A DNA stretch of 6,715 nt from Candidatus Margulisiibacteriota bacterium (GCA_030616825.1 JAUWWO010000021.1:1-6715); one strand, 5' to 3'. Shown: positions 1-6,314, counted from the stretch's first letter. The notes: generated from the letters alone by a model not told the origin. Numbers and translations: made by a program.

Positions 1-75
1 CTTTTCCCCCTTGAGGTAAAGTTTCTCTTTTGCTCTTCTGCATAGCTTACATGATGCTTCAGTATACCTTCCCAT
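1..75 (-). CDS. rpsD: 30S ribosomal protein S4, N-terminal part (3' end outside window)
   Basis: The first 25 codons of S4, running off the left edge. I translated MGRYTEASCKLCRRAKEKLYLKGEK from the minus strand. This matches the S4 N-terminus (MARYTGPxCRLCRRxGxKLFLKG). C9 and C12 form the first half of the zinc-binding site of the C+ form; the next expected cysteine would be residue 26, just beyond the window. S4 is a primary 16S rRNA-binding protein that nucleates 30S body assembly. In Escherichia coli it represses the alpha operon, which contains these same genes. The ATG follows the rpsK TAG directly. rpoA and rplQ would be the usual next genes. Confidence 0.95.
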   Translation of the reverse strand, partial: MGRYTEASCKLCRRAKEKLYLKGEK

Positions 76-483
76 CTACACTCTCCTTCTCTTAGGCGGT
101 CTGCAGCCATTATGCGGTATGGGCGTTACATCCTTGATAGAATTTATTTCTAACCCCGCTGCCTGCAGTGCCCGGATCGCTGTTTCGCGACCAGAACCTG
201 GACCCTTAACTAAAACATTTACTTCCTTTACTCCACGCTCAATAGCTCGCTTCGCTGCAAGCTCTGCGGCTGACTGTGCTGCAAATGGAGTTCCTTTCTT
301 CGTTCCTTTAAACCCTACCCCACCAGCCGATGTCCAGACCACAACATTACCTGCTGGATCGGTAATACTCACAACCGTATTATTGAAGGTCGCCTTTATA
401 TGCGCAACTCCAAAGGCACCAACTTTTTTCTCTTTCTTTCTCCCTCTCGGTTTAGGCTTAGATTTAGGTTTAGGTTCAGCCAT
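76..483 (-). CDS. rpsK: 30S ribosomal protein S11
   Basis: A 135-residue S11, slightly above the usual 127-131. The core is fully conserved: [61 protein letters not shown] and the C-terminal [19 protein letters not shown]11 sits on the 30S platform near the mRNA exit and contacts S7 and S18. The N-terminal tail ([20 protein letters not shown]) is a lysine-proline repeat. The ATG is fixed by AGGAGG 7 bases upstream. The stop TAG directly abuts the rpsD ATG with no intervening base, and the rpsD ribosome binding site lies in the last codons of this gene. Confidence 0.98.
   Translation of the reverse strand: MAEPKPKSKPKPRGRKKEKKVGAFGVAHIKATFNNTVVSITDPAGNVVVWTSAGGVGFKGTKKGTPFAAQSAAELAAKRAIERGVKEVNVLVKGPGSGRETAIRALQAAGLEINSIKDVTPIPHNGCRPPKRRRV
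83..88 (-). promoter_or_regulatory. Ribosome binding site of rpsD inside rpsK
   Basis: Minus-strand AAGGAG lies within the final coding codons of rpsK, 7 bases before the rpsD ATG. With TAG and ATG adjacent, it indicates coupled translation of S11 and S4. Confidence 0.8.
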
Positions 484-490
484 TAACTTT

Positions 491-496
491 CCTCCT
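491..496 (-). promoter_or_regulatory. Ribosome binding site of rpsK
   Basis: Minus-strand AGGAGG, 7 bases before the rpsK ATG. It is a strong, well-placed site just outside the inverted repeat at 505-533, so folding of that repeat would leave it exposed, whereas an alternative fold could affect it. Confidence 0.85.
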
Positions 497-512
497 AACT
501 ATAATACATAAA

Positions 513-518
513 ATTATA
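513..518 (-). promoter_or_regulatory. Isolated TATAAT hexamer, possible -10 element
   Basis: An exact -10 consensus on the coding strand about 30 bases before the rpsK ATG. No -35 like TTGACA is found 16-18 bases upstream (that spot is inside the palindrome, reading TATGGC), and there is no TG extension. In an AT-rich spacer this match could be chance. Confidence 0.2.
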
Positions 519-534
519 TCGATCGATTATGTAC

Positions 535-554
535 AGCCATATCATGATATGGCT
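535..554. repeat. Perfect 20-base palindrome after rpsM
   Basis: The sequence AGCCATATCA is followed at once by its exact reverse complement, TGATATGGCT, so all 20 bases are symmetric with no spacer. As RNA it could form at most an 8-base-pair stem with a CATG loop. It starts immediately after the rpsM stop codon. No U-run follows, so it is not a standard terminator. It could be a dimeric protein-binding site or an mRNA hairpin; the sequence does not decide which. Confidence 0.85.
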
Positions 555-944
555 CTACTCTTTTCTCTTCTCCTCTTCTTTCCTCTTCCCAACACCAACA
601 GTCACTCTCTTTCCACGTTTTGTCCTCGCATTCGTCCTCGTGCGCTGCCCCCTCGCAGGAAGTCTCTTCCTGTGCCTCCCACCTCGGTAAGCCCCCACAT
701 CTATCAGGCGTTTTATATCCATTGAGACGTCTTTTCTTAAGTCCCCCTCAACCTTATAGTCTCTTATTGTATCTCTTATGGCAACGATATCAGACTCCGT
801 TAAATCCTCCACTTTCGTAGATGGATCAACTCCAGATTTTTTCAAGATCTCGTTGCTTAAGGATTTCGCAATACCATAAATGTATGTAAGAGCTATCTCT
901 ATCCTTTTGCCCTTTGGCAGGTCGACCCCTGCAATTCTGGCCAT
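555..944 (-). CDS. rpsM: 30S ribosomal protein S13
   Basis: A 129-residue S13, a little longer than the usual 118-126. It starts [25 protein letters not shown], carries the helix-two-turn-helix region, and has the signature [28 protein letters not shown] at about residues 84-111. S13 is in the 30S head, contacts S19 and forms bridges to the large subunit, and its C-terminal tail reaches the P-site tRNA. Here that tail ends in [10 protein letters not shown], so it mixes acidic with basic residues. The ATG has GGAGG 9 bases upstream in the 27-base gap after rpmJ. The stop is TAG, abutting a perfect palindrome. Confidence 0.98.
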   Translation of the reverse strand: MARIAGVDLPKGKRIEIALTYIYGIAKSLSNEILKKSGVDPSTKVEDLTESDIVAIRDTIRDYKVEGDLRKDVSMDIKRLIDVGAYRGGRHRKRLPARGQRTRTNARTKRGKRVTVGVGKRKEEEKRKE

Positions 945-971
945 GTTTTAAATCCTCCCTTTAACTTCAGA

Positions 972-1085
972 TCAACCTTGTCGTTGCTTATGCTTCTGGT
1001 TTGTGCAAACGATCCTTACTTTACCCTTTCGTCTTATAACTTTACATTTCTCACACAATGGTTTTACAGATGATCTAACTTTCAT
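972..1085 (-). CDS. rpmJ: 50S ribosomal protein L36, zinc-binding form
   Basis: A 37-residue protein, the standard length of L36. I translated it directly from the minus strand: it starts [23 protein letters not shown] and ends [11 protein letters not shown], then TGA. The zinc ribbon is intact, with C11, C14, C27 and H32 (C-x2-C-x12-C-x4-H). L36 sits in domain VI/V of 23S rRNA in the large subunit. The ATG is preceded by AAGGAAAG about 6 bases upstream, overlapping the infA stop. The infA-rpmJ-rpsM order is widely conserved. The gene is easily missed because of its small size. Confidence 0.97.
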   Translation of the reverse strand: MKVRSSVKPLCEKCKVIRRKGKVRIVCTNQKHKQRQG

Positions 1086-1097
1086 GACATTCTTTCC

Positions 1098-1319
1098 TTA
1101 CTTACTTCTATAAGTTATACGTCCCCGCGAGAGATCATACGGAGAGAGTTCCACCTTGACACGGTCCCCCCGAAGAATTATTATAAAGTGCTTTCTGATC
1201 TTCCCTGAGATGTGTGCCAAGATCGTCTGCCCTGTTTCTATCTTTACACGAAAAAGGGCATTAGGTAGTGCGTCCGTAACTACCCCTTCAAGCTCTATTA
1301 CATCTTTATTTTTTACCAT
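1098..1319 (-). CDS. infA: Translation initiation factor IF-1
   Basis: A 73-residue IF-1, the usual length (about 72), made of one S1-like OB fold. Diagnostic segments are [60 protein letters not shown]-1 occupies the 30S A site during initiation and works with IF-2 and IF-3. The ATG start gives the standard N-terminus. No clear Shine-Dalgarno is visible: the 10 bases after the map stop read GCTGATTTTT on the coding strand. Translation may rely on ribosomes arriving from map. rpmJ follows after 12 bases. Confidence 0.98.
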   Translation of the reverse strand: MVKNKDVIELEGVVTDALPNALFRVKIETGQTILAHISGKIRKHFIIILRGDRVKVELSPYDLSRGRITYRSK

Positions 1320-1329
1320 AAAAATCAGC

Positions 1330-2076
1330 TCAGATCTTTGTTAAAATTTCCGGTTCCCCGTCAGTTATTACAATGGTATGCTCAAAATGAGCAGAGAGCC
1401 CTCCATCGCGTGTAACAACTGTCCAGCCATCCTGAAGCGTTTCGATCTCGTAACCTCCCTCATTGATCATTGTCTCTATTGCCAGGACCATCCCTTTCTT
1501 TATATTTATCCCTTCGCCAGCCTTCCCGAAATTGGGAATCAGGGGATCCTCATGGAGGTTCTTCCCTACGCCATGCCCAAAAAGATCCCGAACAACGGAG
1601 AACCCGGCTTTCTCGGCATGCGACTGAATTGCCTCTCCTATATCTCCAATGTGCCTTCCAGCATGTGCGACAGCGATGCTCTGATCCAAACATTCCTTAG
1701 CAACCAAGATAAGCTTCTTCGCCTTTTTGCTTACCGACCCAACAGGGAAAGTCGCAGCGATATCTCCGAAGTATCCCTCAACCACTGCCCCCACATCCAC
1801 TCCAATGATGTCCCCTTCGAGAAGCTTACGGTTCCCTGGCACTCCATGAACAACTTCATTGTTCACGGAAAGGCAGGTTGCATATTTATATCCCCTGTAG
1901 CCCTTAAATGCTGGGCGAGCACCTGAAGCAAGGATCAAGTCTTCTCCAAGCCGATCCAGCTCCGATGTCGTGATCCCGGGCATTACTCTCTGTGCCAAAT
2001 TCTCTAAGACCTTGACCACAATCTTGCACGCTCTTCTGATGTGCCTCAGTTCTTCTTCTGTCTTTGTAGTTATCAT
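1330..2076 (-). CDS. map: Methionine aminopeptidase, type I
   Basis: A 248-residue type I methionine aminopeptidase, which removes the initiator methionine from nascent proteins. All five metal ligands of the pita-bread fold can be placed: D94 and D105 ([14 protein letters not shown]), H168 (GHGVG), E201 (AIETMIN) and E232 (HFEHTIVIT). The substrate-site histidines H77 (NNEVVHGVP) and H175 (LHEDP) are present too. The N-terminal [15 protein letters not shown] and PGITTSELD are typical of the short bacterial form, with no N-terminal zinc-finger or SH3-binding extension. The ATG start overlaps the adk stop by one base (TAATG). The Shine-Dalgarno is modest (GGA within TTGGATTG). infA starts 10 bases after the TGA stop. 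Confidence 0.98.
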   Translation of the reverse strand: MITTKTEEELRHIRRACKIVVKVLENLAQRVMPGITTSELDRLGEDLILASGARPAFKGYRGYKYATCLSVNNEVVHGVPGNRKLLEGDIIGVDVGAVVEGYFGDIAATFPVGSVSKKAKKLILVAKECLDQSIAVAHAGRHIGDIGEAIQSHAEKAGFSVVRDLFGHGVGKNLHEDPLIPNFGKAGEGINIKKGMVLAIETMINEGGYEIETLQDGWTVVTRDGGLSAHFEHTIVITDGEPEILTKI

Positions 2077-2729
2077 TAGTTCAATCCAAGAGCAGAAAAG
2101 ATCCCGGCTTGAACCTCCTCCACGGATGCTTCCCCAGCAATCTCCACAAGCTTCCCGGAGGATTTAAACTGCTCTACAAGAGGCAACGTCTCTTCTTCAT
2201 AAACGGAAAATCTTATCTTTATCACCGCTTCTTCATCATCATGGCGCTGATAAAGCTCTCCCCCACACCTATCACAAATCCCGGAAACCTTAGGCGCATT
2301 GAAAGTAAGGTGATAGGGAGCACCGCACTTCTTACAACTTCGCCTGCCAGAAAGCCTAGATACCACAACCCCTACCGGAATTTTTATATATATAACCGCA
2401 CCAAGGGAAAGGCCAAGAGATTTTAGGCTCCCATCAAACGTTTTTTCCTGTTTCAAGGTTCTCGGAAATCCATCCACTATAAAGCCTTCTCTACAATCAC
2501 TCTTGCCAAATCTCTCCGACGCTAGAGATATCGTGAGATCATCCGGAACGAGCTTTCCGGCTTCCATAAAGCTTTTGGCTTCAAGGCCTTCGGGCGTTCC
2601 AGCCCGAACCGCCTCCCTTAAAATATCCCCCAAGGCAATATGAGGAATTCCAATCTTCTCAGAAAGAAGCTTTGCCTGCGTCCCTTTACCTGATGCAGGC
2701 GGTCCCAAAAAAACATAGACTTTACTCAA
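2076..2729 (-). CDS. adk: Adenylate kinase, zinc-type LID
   Basis: A 217-residue long-form adenylate kinase (cytosolic), which interconverts AMP + ATP and 2 ADP. The P-loop GPPASGKGT is at residues 9-17, the AMP-binding region GDILREAVRAGT at about 34-45, and the DGFPR motif at 86-90. The LID domain carries four cysteines, C132-x2-C135 and C152-x2-C155 (CKKC, CDRC), which is the structural-zinc form, followed by QRHDD. The start is TTG within TTGA, where the first base pair of codons overlaps the secY TGA stop. The P-loop position and family length leave little choice. Its ribosome binding site is weak (GAGG about 10 bases upstream, inside secY), so coupling to secY is likely. The TAA stop shares one base with the map ATG. 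Confidence 0.97.
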   Translation of the reverse strand: MSKVYVFLGPPASGKGTQAKLLSEKIGIPHIALGDILREAVRAGTPEGLEAKSFMEAGKLVPDDLTISLASERFGKSDCREGFIVDGFPRTLKQEKTFDGSLKSLGLSLGAVIYIKIPVGVVVSRLSGRRSCKKCGAPYHLTFNAPKVSGICDRCGGELYQRHDDEEAVIKIRFSVYEEETLPLVEQFKSSGKLVEIAGEASVEEVQAGIFSALGLN

Positions 2730-3988
2730 GTAAGCAAGCCCTCGTATTGCCTTGCAACAAGATGAGTTTCGATCTGTCTAACCAGATCAAGGGCCACGCC
2801 CACAATTATGAGAAGGGCTGTAGCTCCCAACCCTTGAAAAGTAGTTATATGCGTCAATCCCTCAACAATAGAAGGGATTATCGCTCTCAAGGCCAAAAAC
2901 AGGGCTCCAATAAGAGTAAGCCGCGTGATTACATACTCAAAGAACTCCGCTGTGGGCCGGCCCGGACGTATCCCCATAACGAAGCCGCCATATTTCTTTA
3001 TGTTTTCCGCCAGATCAACCGGATTAAATGTTATTGCTGTATAAAAATACGCAAAGAAAAATATCAAACAGAAAAACAACACAACATACATGACACTTCC
3101 AGGAGATATTGCGGCAGCAATATTTTTAAGAAAACCCACAGGTACAAACTGCGCAATTGTTGCAGGGAAAAAGAGCATACTCGATGCAAATATGATGGGA
3201 ATCACTCCTCCCTGGTTTATACGAAGAGGTATATATGTGCTCTGTCCGCCATATACCCTTCGTCCTACAACCCTTTTTGCATATTGAACCTGGATCCTAC
3301 GCTGAGCCTCCTGAACAATAACTATGAACACGATCATTACCAGAAATACTGCGAGAAGCACGCCAACACCAATGAGACTTCCTCCACCTTTGACCAGTGT
3401 GACAGTGCGGCCTATATACGATGGGACCCTTGAGATTATTCCTACAAAAATGATAAGTGATGCGCCGTTTCCGATTCCCCTCTCAGTTATAAGCTCTCCT
3501 ATCCACATGATAAGACACGTCCCGGCTGTAAGGGCTATAATACAGGATGCTAGAAAGAATGGAAAATTATAGCCGGGTTTAAGAACATCTCTAAACCAAA
3601 AGGCCATACCTGTTGCCTGTACTGTGGCAAGGAGCACTGTAAAGTACCTAGTGTATTGTGCAATCTTTCGCCTTCCCTCTTCTCCTTCTTTAGAAAGTGC
3701 CTCAAGATGTGGAATAACAACTATAAGCAACTGCATTATAATAGATGCGTTGATATATGGAACGATTCCCAATGCAAAAACAGAAAACTTAACCAATGCC
3801 CCTCCAGTGAAAAGATCGAGAAACCCAAGAAGCCCCCCCTTACTAAAAAGGGCCTGCAGTTTCGTTGTGTCTATCCCAGAGATCGGGATATGGGTCCCAA
3901 GCCTAAATATGGTAATCATACCAAGAGTAAAAAGGAACTTCTTCCTTAAATCTGGTATATTAAAAATCCCAGAAATCGTATTTAACAA
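2726..3988 (-). CDS. secY: Protein translocase channel subunit SecY
   Basis: SecY, the ten-helix membrane channel that exports and inserts proteins with SecE, SecG and SecA or the ribosome. With the start used here it is 420 residues, a normal length. The N-terminus MLNTISGIFNIPDLRKKFLFTL and FRLGTHIPISGID match the family. The helix-2 motif LGIVPYINASIIMQLL, the signature GTCLIMWIGELITERGIGNGASLIIFVGI and the cytosolic loop with YAKRVVGRR and IPLRINQGGVIPIIFASS are all present, as is the C-terminal RQYEGLLT. I chose TTG at 3986-3988 rather than TTG at 3998-4000: GGAGG lies 5 bases before the former, while the latter has no ribosome binding site and would add four atypical residues. The stop TGA overlaps the adk start by 4 bases. 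Confidence 0.97.
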   Translation of the reverse strand: MLNTISGIFNIPDLRKKFLFTLGMITIFRLGTHIPISGIDTTKLQALFSKGGLLGFLDLFTGGALVKFSVFALGIVPYINASIIMQLLIVVIPHLEALSKEGEEGRRKIAQYTRYFTVLLATVQATGMAFWFRDVLKPGYNFPFFLASCIIALTAGTCLIMWIGELITERGIGNGASLIIFVGIISRVPSYIGRTVTLVKGGGSLIGVGVLLAVFLVMIVFIVIVQEAQRRIQVQYAKRVVGRRVYGGQSTYIPLRINQGGVIPIIFASSMLFFPATIAQFVPVGFLKNIAAAISPGSVMYVVLFFCLIFFFAYFYTAITFNPVDLAENIKKYGGFVMGIRPGRPTAEFFEYVITRLTLIGALFLALRAIIPSIVEGLTHITTFQGLGATALLIIVGVALDLVRQIETHLVARQYEGLLT

Positions 3989-3993
3989 TCTGC

Positions 3994-3998
3994 CCTCC
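3994..3998 (-). promoter_or_regulatory. Ribosome binding site deciding the secY start
   Basis: Minus-strand GGAGG with a 5-base spacer (GCAGA) to TTG at 3986-3988. The longer alternative start at 3998-4000 overlaps this very site and has only CTGTCTTT in front of it, with no purine-rich element. The site therefore favours the shorter protein. Confidence 0.8.
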
Positions 3999-4008
3999 AA
4001 AAAGACAG

Positions 4009-4470
4009 CTAAATTTGAACTGCCCGCCCACCAGCAGCGTCGATCTTTTTCTTGGCGGTACCGCTGAAGGCGTGAGCCTCCACAGTAAGAGGACTGGAGA
4101 TTTCACCATCCCCAAGAACCTTCACGCAATCGCCCTCTTTGACGAGCCCCGCATCAACGAGTTTCTCCAAATTAATATTGTCTTTGAATTCTGCAAGATC
4201 AGAGAGATTAATTATTGCATATTCCTTTTTAAACAGATAATTTGTAAATCTTTTTATCTTTGGAAGCCTCCTGTATAAGGGAGTCTGCCCTCCCTCGAAA
4301 CCGGGGCGCTTGACTCCACCGGAGCGGCTCTTCTGTCCTTTATGGCCCCTACCACAAGTTCTCCCAAGACCAGAGGAAGTACCTCTGCCCACTCTCTTTT
4401 TCCTGCTTTTGCTTCCTGGGGCCGGCTTAAGATTACCAAGCCTAATATCTTTAGGCTTTTTCGCTTTCAC
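4009..4470 (-). CDS. rplO: 50S ribosomal protein L15
   Basis: A 153-residue L15, of normal length (about 145-150). The conserved glycine- and arginine-rich N-terminal tail [38 protein letters not shown] and [15 protein letters not shown] (residues about 14-71) threads into 23S rRNA. The globular C-terminal part ends in the family-typical [18 protein letters not shown]15 is important in late 50S assembly. The start is GTG, supported by AGGAGGAG 7 bases upstream, and adds about eight residues ([10 protein letters not shown]) before the region where L15 usually begins. That extension is encoded in the 20-base overlap with the 3' end of rpsE. secY follows after 20 bases if its corrected start is used. 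Confidence 0.97.
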   Translation of the reverse strand: MKAKKPKDIRLGNLKPAPGSKSRKKRVGRGTSSGLGRTCGRGHKGQKSRSGGVKRPGFEGGQTPLYRRLPKIKRFTNYLFKKEYAIINLSDLAEFKDNINLEKLVDAGLVKEGDCVKVLGDGEISSPLTVEAHAFSGTAKKKIDAAGGRAVQI

Positions 4471-4993
4471 TTAAAAACTCCTCCTGAACGAACTTAACAT
4501 CTAATTTCTTTCCTCGAATCTGTTCTTCTTCCTCAATATCTTTAAGGTTCTCAAGTGCCGAGATCGTTGCCTTTGCTGTATTTATAGCATTCGGTGAGCC
4601 AAGGGATTTTGCAACAACATCTGAGACTCCTGCAAGCTCAAGCACAATCCTCACTGCGCCTCCTGCTATAACTCCAGTTCCCTTGGGGGCGGGTCGAAGT
4701 AAGACCTTACTTGCGCCAAGAGTTCCCTCTATTTCATGTGGGATGGTCGATTCCACCCTTGGAACAGATACCTGACATTTCTTTGCTTTTTCCACACCTT
4801 TTCGGATCGCCGCAGAAACTTCTCCAGCTTTGCCAATGCCAAGCCCCACATGACCATCGCTATCGCCAACTACAACAGCTGCCCTAAACCCCATGCGCTT
4901 CCCTCCTTTAACTACTTTGGTCACTCTGCGGATCTGAACTACCGTTTCTTTTTCTTTTTCTTCCTCTTTAGGTTTGATTACTTTTTCTGCCAA
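4451..4993 (-). CDS. rpsE: 30S ribosomal protein S5
   Basis: A 180-residue S5. The N-terminal double-stranded-RNA-binding-like domain is seen in [23 protein letters not shown] and [20 protein letters not shown] (residues about 22-66). The C-terminal domain carries [38 protein letters not shown] and the [14 protein letters not shown] motif (about 84-143). S5 lies at the mRNA entry channel and contributes to decoding accuracy. The start is TTG, supported by AGGAGG 8 bases upstream and by the position of the conserved core. Both ends are charged: an N-terminal [10 protein letters not shown] run and a Glu-rich stretch near residue 155. The last 20 bases overlap rplO in another frame, with no rpmD between them. 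Confidence 0.98.
   Translation of the reverse strand: MAEKVIKPKEEEKEKETVVQIRRVTKVVKGGKRMGFRAAVVVGDSDGHVGLGIGKAGEVSAAIRKGVEKAKKCQVSVPRVESTIPHEIEGTLGASKVLLRPAPKGTGVIAGGAVRIVLELAGVSDVVAKSLGSPNAINTAKATISALENLKDIEEEEQIRGKKLDVKFVQEEFLSESEKA
4478..4485 (-). promoter_or_regulatory. Ribosome binding site of rplO inside rpsE
   Basis: Minus-strand AGGAGGAG sits within the last coding codons of rpsE (reading ..QEEF..) and is 7 bases from GTG at 4468-4470. It is among the strongest anti-16S matches in the window and decides the rplO start in favour of GTG. Being inside a translated region, it implies coupling between S5 and L15 synthesis. Confidence 0.85.
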
Positions 4994-5001
4994 CTCTCTA
5001 T

Positions 5002-5007
5002 CCTCCT
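5002..5007 (-). promoter_or_regulatory. Ribosome binding site of rpsE, fixing a TTG start
   Basis: Minus-strand AGGAGG lies in the 17-base gap after the rplR stop, with an 8-base spacer to TTG at 4991-4993. No ATG or GTG at a suitable distance competes, so this site supports TTG initiation of S5. Confidence 0.85.
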
Positions 5008-5010
5008 ATT

Positions 5011-5346
5011 TCAAAACTCAAGTCCCACTCCCCTTGCTGCATCTGCAAGGGCTTTGACCCTTCCATGATAAAGGCTTCGTCCTCTATCGAAAACTAACTT
5101 CTTTATTCCCTTATCCTTGGATCTCTTAGCAATCTCTTCCCCTATGACCTTCGCTGCCTCAACATTCCCTCCACGCTTAATCTTCTTTTTAACTTCCTTC
5201 TCTGTTGTCGAAACCGAAACAAGAGTGATCCCCTTCTCATCATTTATAAGCTGAGCGTGCATATTCTTTATGGCTTTGTACACCGAGAGCCTCGGTCTTT
5301 CAGACGTTCCAAAAACTTTTCTTTTCTTTTTTCTTTGTCTTTTCAT
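5011..5346 (-). CDS. rplR: 50S ribosomal protein L18, short N-terminus
   Basis: A 111-residue L18, slightly short for bacteria (about 117-122). The core is unmistakable: GTSERPRLSVYKAIKNMHAQLI, then GNVEAAKVIGEEIAKR, and the C-terminal FDRGRSLYHGRVKALADAARGVGLEF. L18 binds 5S rRNA with L5 in the central protuberance. The basic N-terminal tail before the first strand (MKRQRKKKRKVFG) is about 9 residues shorter than in Escherichia coli. The frame stays open upstream, but the 18 preceding codons contain no ATG, GTG or TTG and do not resemble L18, so this ATG is the best start. Its Shine-Dalgarno is weak (AGGA about 18 bases away). With a 5-base gap after the rplF stop, translation probably depends on coupling to rplF. 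Confidence 0.96.
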   Translation of the reverse strand: MKRQRKKKRKVFGTSERPRLSVYKAIKNMHAQLINDEKGITLVSVSTTEKEVKKKIKRGGNVEAAKVIGEEIAKRSKDKGIKKLVFDRGRSLYHGRVKALADAARGVGLEF

Positions 5347-5351
5347 AACTT

Positions 5352-5903
5352 TTATGCTGCTATTCCTACCTTGGCAACCTTGCCCGCTTTCCTTCTTATA
5401 ACTTCGCCAGCATACTTAATTCCCTTTCCCTTATAAGGTTCCGGCGGTTTTATTCCCCTGATATTTGCAGCAACCTGTCCAACAAGTTGCTTATCAATCC
5501 CCTTGACCTTTATCTTGTTCACTCCCTCAACTTGGATCTCAATTCCTTCTGGCAGTGTTACCTCTACGGGATGAGATAATCCAACTTGAAGAGAAAGATT
5601 CTTTCCTTGTTTTATAGCTTTATACCCCACACCTGAAAGTTCAAGTCCTATTTCAAATCCTTTGGATACACCCTCAACCATATTTGCGACAAGGGTTCGG
5701 AAGAGTCCGTGACGCGACCGCAGTTCTTTGGTGTTTCCAACTCTTTCTACCACAATTTTTCTATCCTCTATAGATACCTTGATCCCTCTGAGTATCTCCC
5801 TAGAAAGAGAACCTTTGGGCCCTTTAACCGTAATCCTCCCACTTTCTATTTTAACCTCCACACCTGCTGGAAGCTCTATTGGTTTCTTGCCCATTCTAGA
5901 CAT
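5352..5903 (-). CDS. rplF: 50S ribosomal protein L6
   Basis: A 183-residue L6, close to the usual 175-185. It has the two tandem repeats of the family: the first opens with [15 protein letters not shown] and ITVKGPKG, the second contains the C-terminal signature [22 protein letters not shown] at about residues 154-175, which is the rRNA-binding segment. L6 sits near the sarcin-ricin loop and supports elongation-factor binding. The first ATG is preferred over the ATG at codon 4 because GAGGA lies 6 bases upstream of it and bacterial L6 normally starts MSRxGKKPI. The stop is TAA. rplR starts only 5 bases later. Confidence 0.98.
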   Translation of the reverse strand: MSRMGKKPIELPAGVEVKIESGRITVKGPKGSLSREILRGIKVSIEDRKIVVERVGNTKELRSRHGLFRTLVANMVEGVSKGFEIGLELSGVGYKAIKQGKNLSLQVGLSHPVEVTLPEGIEIQVEGVNKIKVKGIDKQLVGQVAANIRGIKPPEPYKGKGIKYAGEVIRRKAGKVAKVGIAA

Positions 5904-5915
5904 AGTTAATCCTCT

Positions 5916-6314
5916 CTACCAAACATAACATATAACTTCTCCTCCAATTCTTCCCGAGCGAGCTTGTGAATCAGTCATAATCCCCTTTGGCGTTGAAAGT
6001 ATCGCAGTTCCAAACCCTGAAAGCACCCGTGGGATCCTGCTCCGCTTCACATATATTCTGCGGCCAGGCTTGCTTACGCGCTTCAAATATTTTATAACCT
6101 TGCCTTTATCTGATCTGTATTTCAGCATTACCCTAAGCACCTTTTTGCCCCTTTTCGTTACTACTTCATATTTCCCAATATATCCTTCTTCTTTAAGGAC
6201 TCTTGCAATCTCTTCTTTCATCTTAGAGTAGGGTATATCTACAGTTTCCATACGCACCTCGACTGCATTTCTGATTCTAGTCAACATATCAGCAATTGAA
6301 TCCGTAACTGTCAT
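5916..6314 (-). CDS. rpsH: 30S ribosomal protein S8
   Basis: A 132-residue S8, the usual length (about 130). The N-terminus [17 protein letters not shown], the central [20 protein letters not shown] and the C-terminal GGEVICYVW are all diagnostic. The conserved late motif [23 protein letters not shown] contains the region that recognises helix 21 of 16S rRNA. S8 is a primary-binding protein of the 30S platform. In Escherichia coli it also represses the spc operon by binding its own mRNA near rplE; whether that happens here cannot be seen because the rplE start lies outside the window. The start is ATG with AAGGAG 9 bases upstream. rplF follows 12 bases after the TAG stop. Confidence 0.98.
   Translation of the reverse strand: MTVTDSIADMLTRIRNAVEVRMETVDIPYSKMKEEIARVLKEEGYIGKYEVVTKRGKKVLRVMLKYRSDKGKVIKYLKRVSKPGRRIYVKRSRIPRVLSGFGTAILSTPKGIMTDSQARSGRIGGEVICYVW

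Larger units (their letters stand above)
484..554 (-). other. 71-base rpsM-rpsK intergenic region with inverted repeats
   Basis: This is the longest gap in the window. In transcription order it holds a perfect palindrome directly after the rpsM stop (535-554), an inverted repeat TACATAA (527-533) / TTATGTA (505-511) separated by 15 bases, a nested 10-base palindrome ATCGATCGAT (518-527), a TATAAT hexamer (513-518), and the rpsK ribosome binding site (491-496). It is much more AT-rich than the coding DNA. The concentration of dyads suggests an RNA structure or protein site controlling S11 and downstream genes, but this is inference. Confidence 0.6.

Noticed and set aside
535..554. Palindrome as an intrinsic terminator ending the transcript after rpsM
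   Set aside because: The stem is AT-rich, has almost no loop, and is not followed by a run of T on the coding strand; rpsK and rpsD continue in the same direction.
1378..1926. Plus-strand open frame of 182 codons opposite map
   Set aside because: Antisense to an intact methionine aminopeptidase with all metal ligands; the translated product shows no family features.
2672..3433. Plus-strand open frame of 253 codons opposite secY and adk
   Set aside because: It lies wholly antisense to strongly conserved genes, has no recognisable domain, a low-complexity Tyr/Lys/Asn-rich composition, and no supporting ribosome binding site. It is a shadow of the secY codon pattern.
3624..4067. Plus-strand open frame of 147 codons across the secY-rplO junction
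   Set aside because: Antisense to two conserved genes and without domain signal or initiation context.
4254..4439. Minus-strand 61-codon frame inside rplO
   Set aside because: A frame-shifted shadow of the glycine/arginine-rich part of L15; no independent support.
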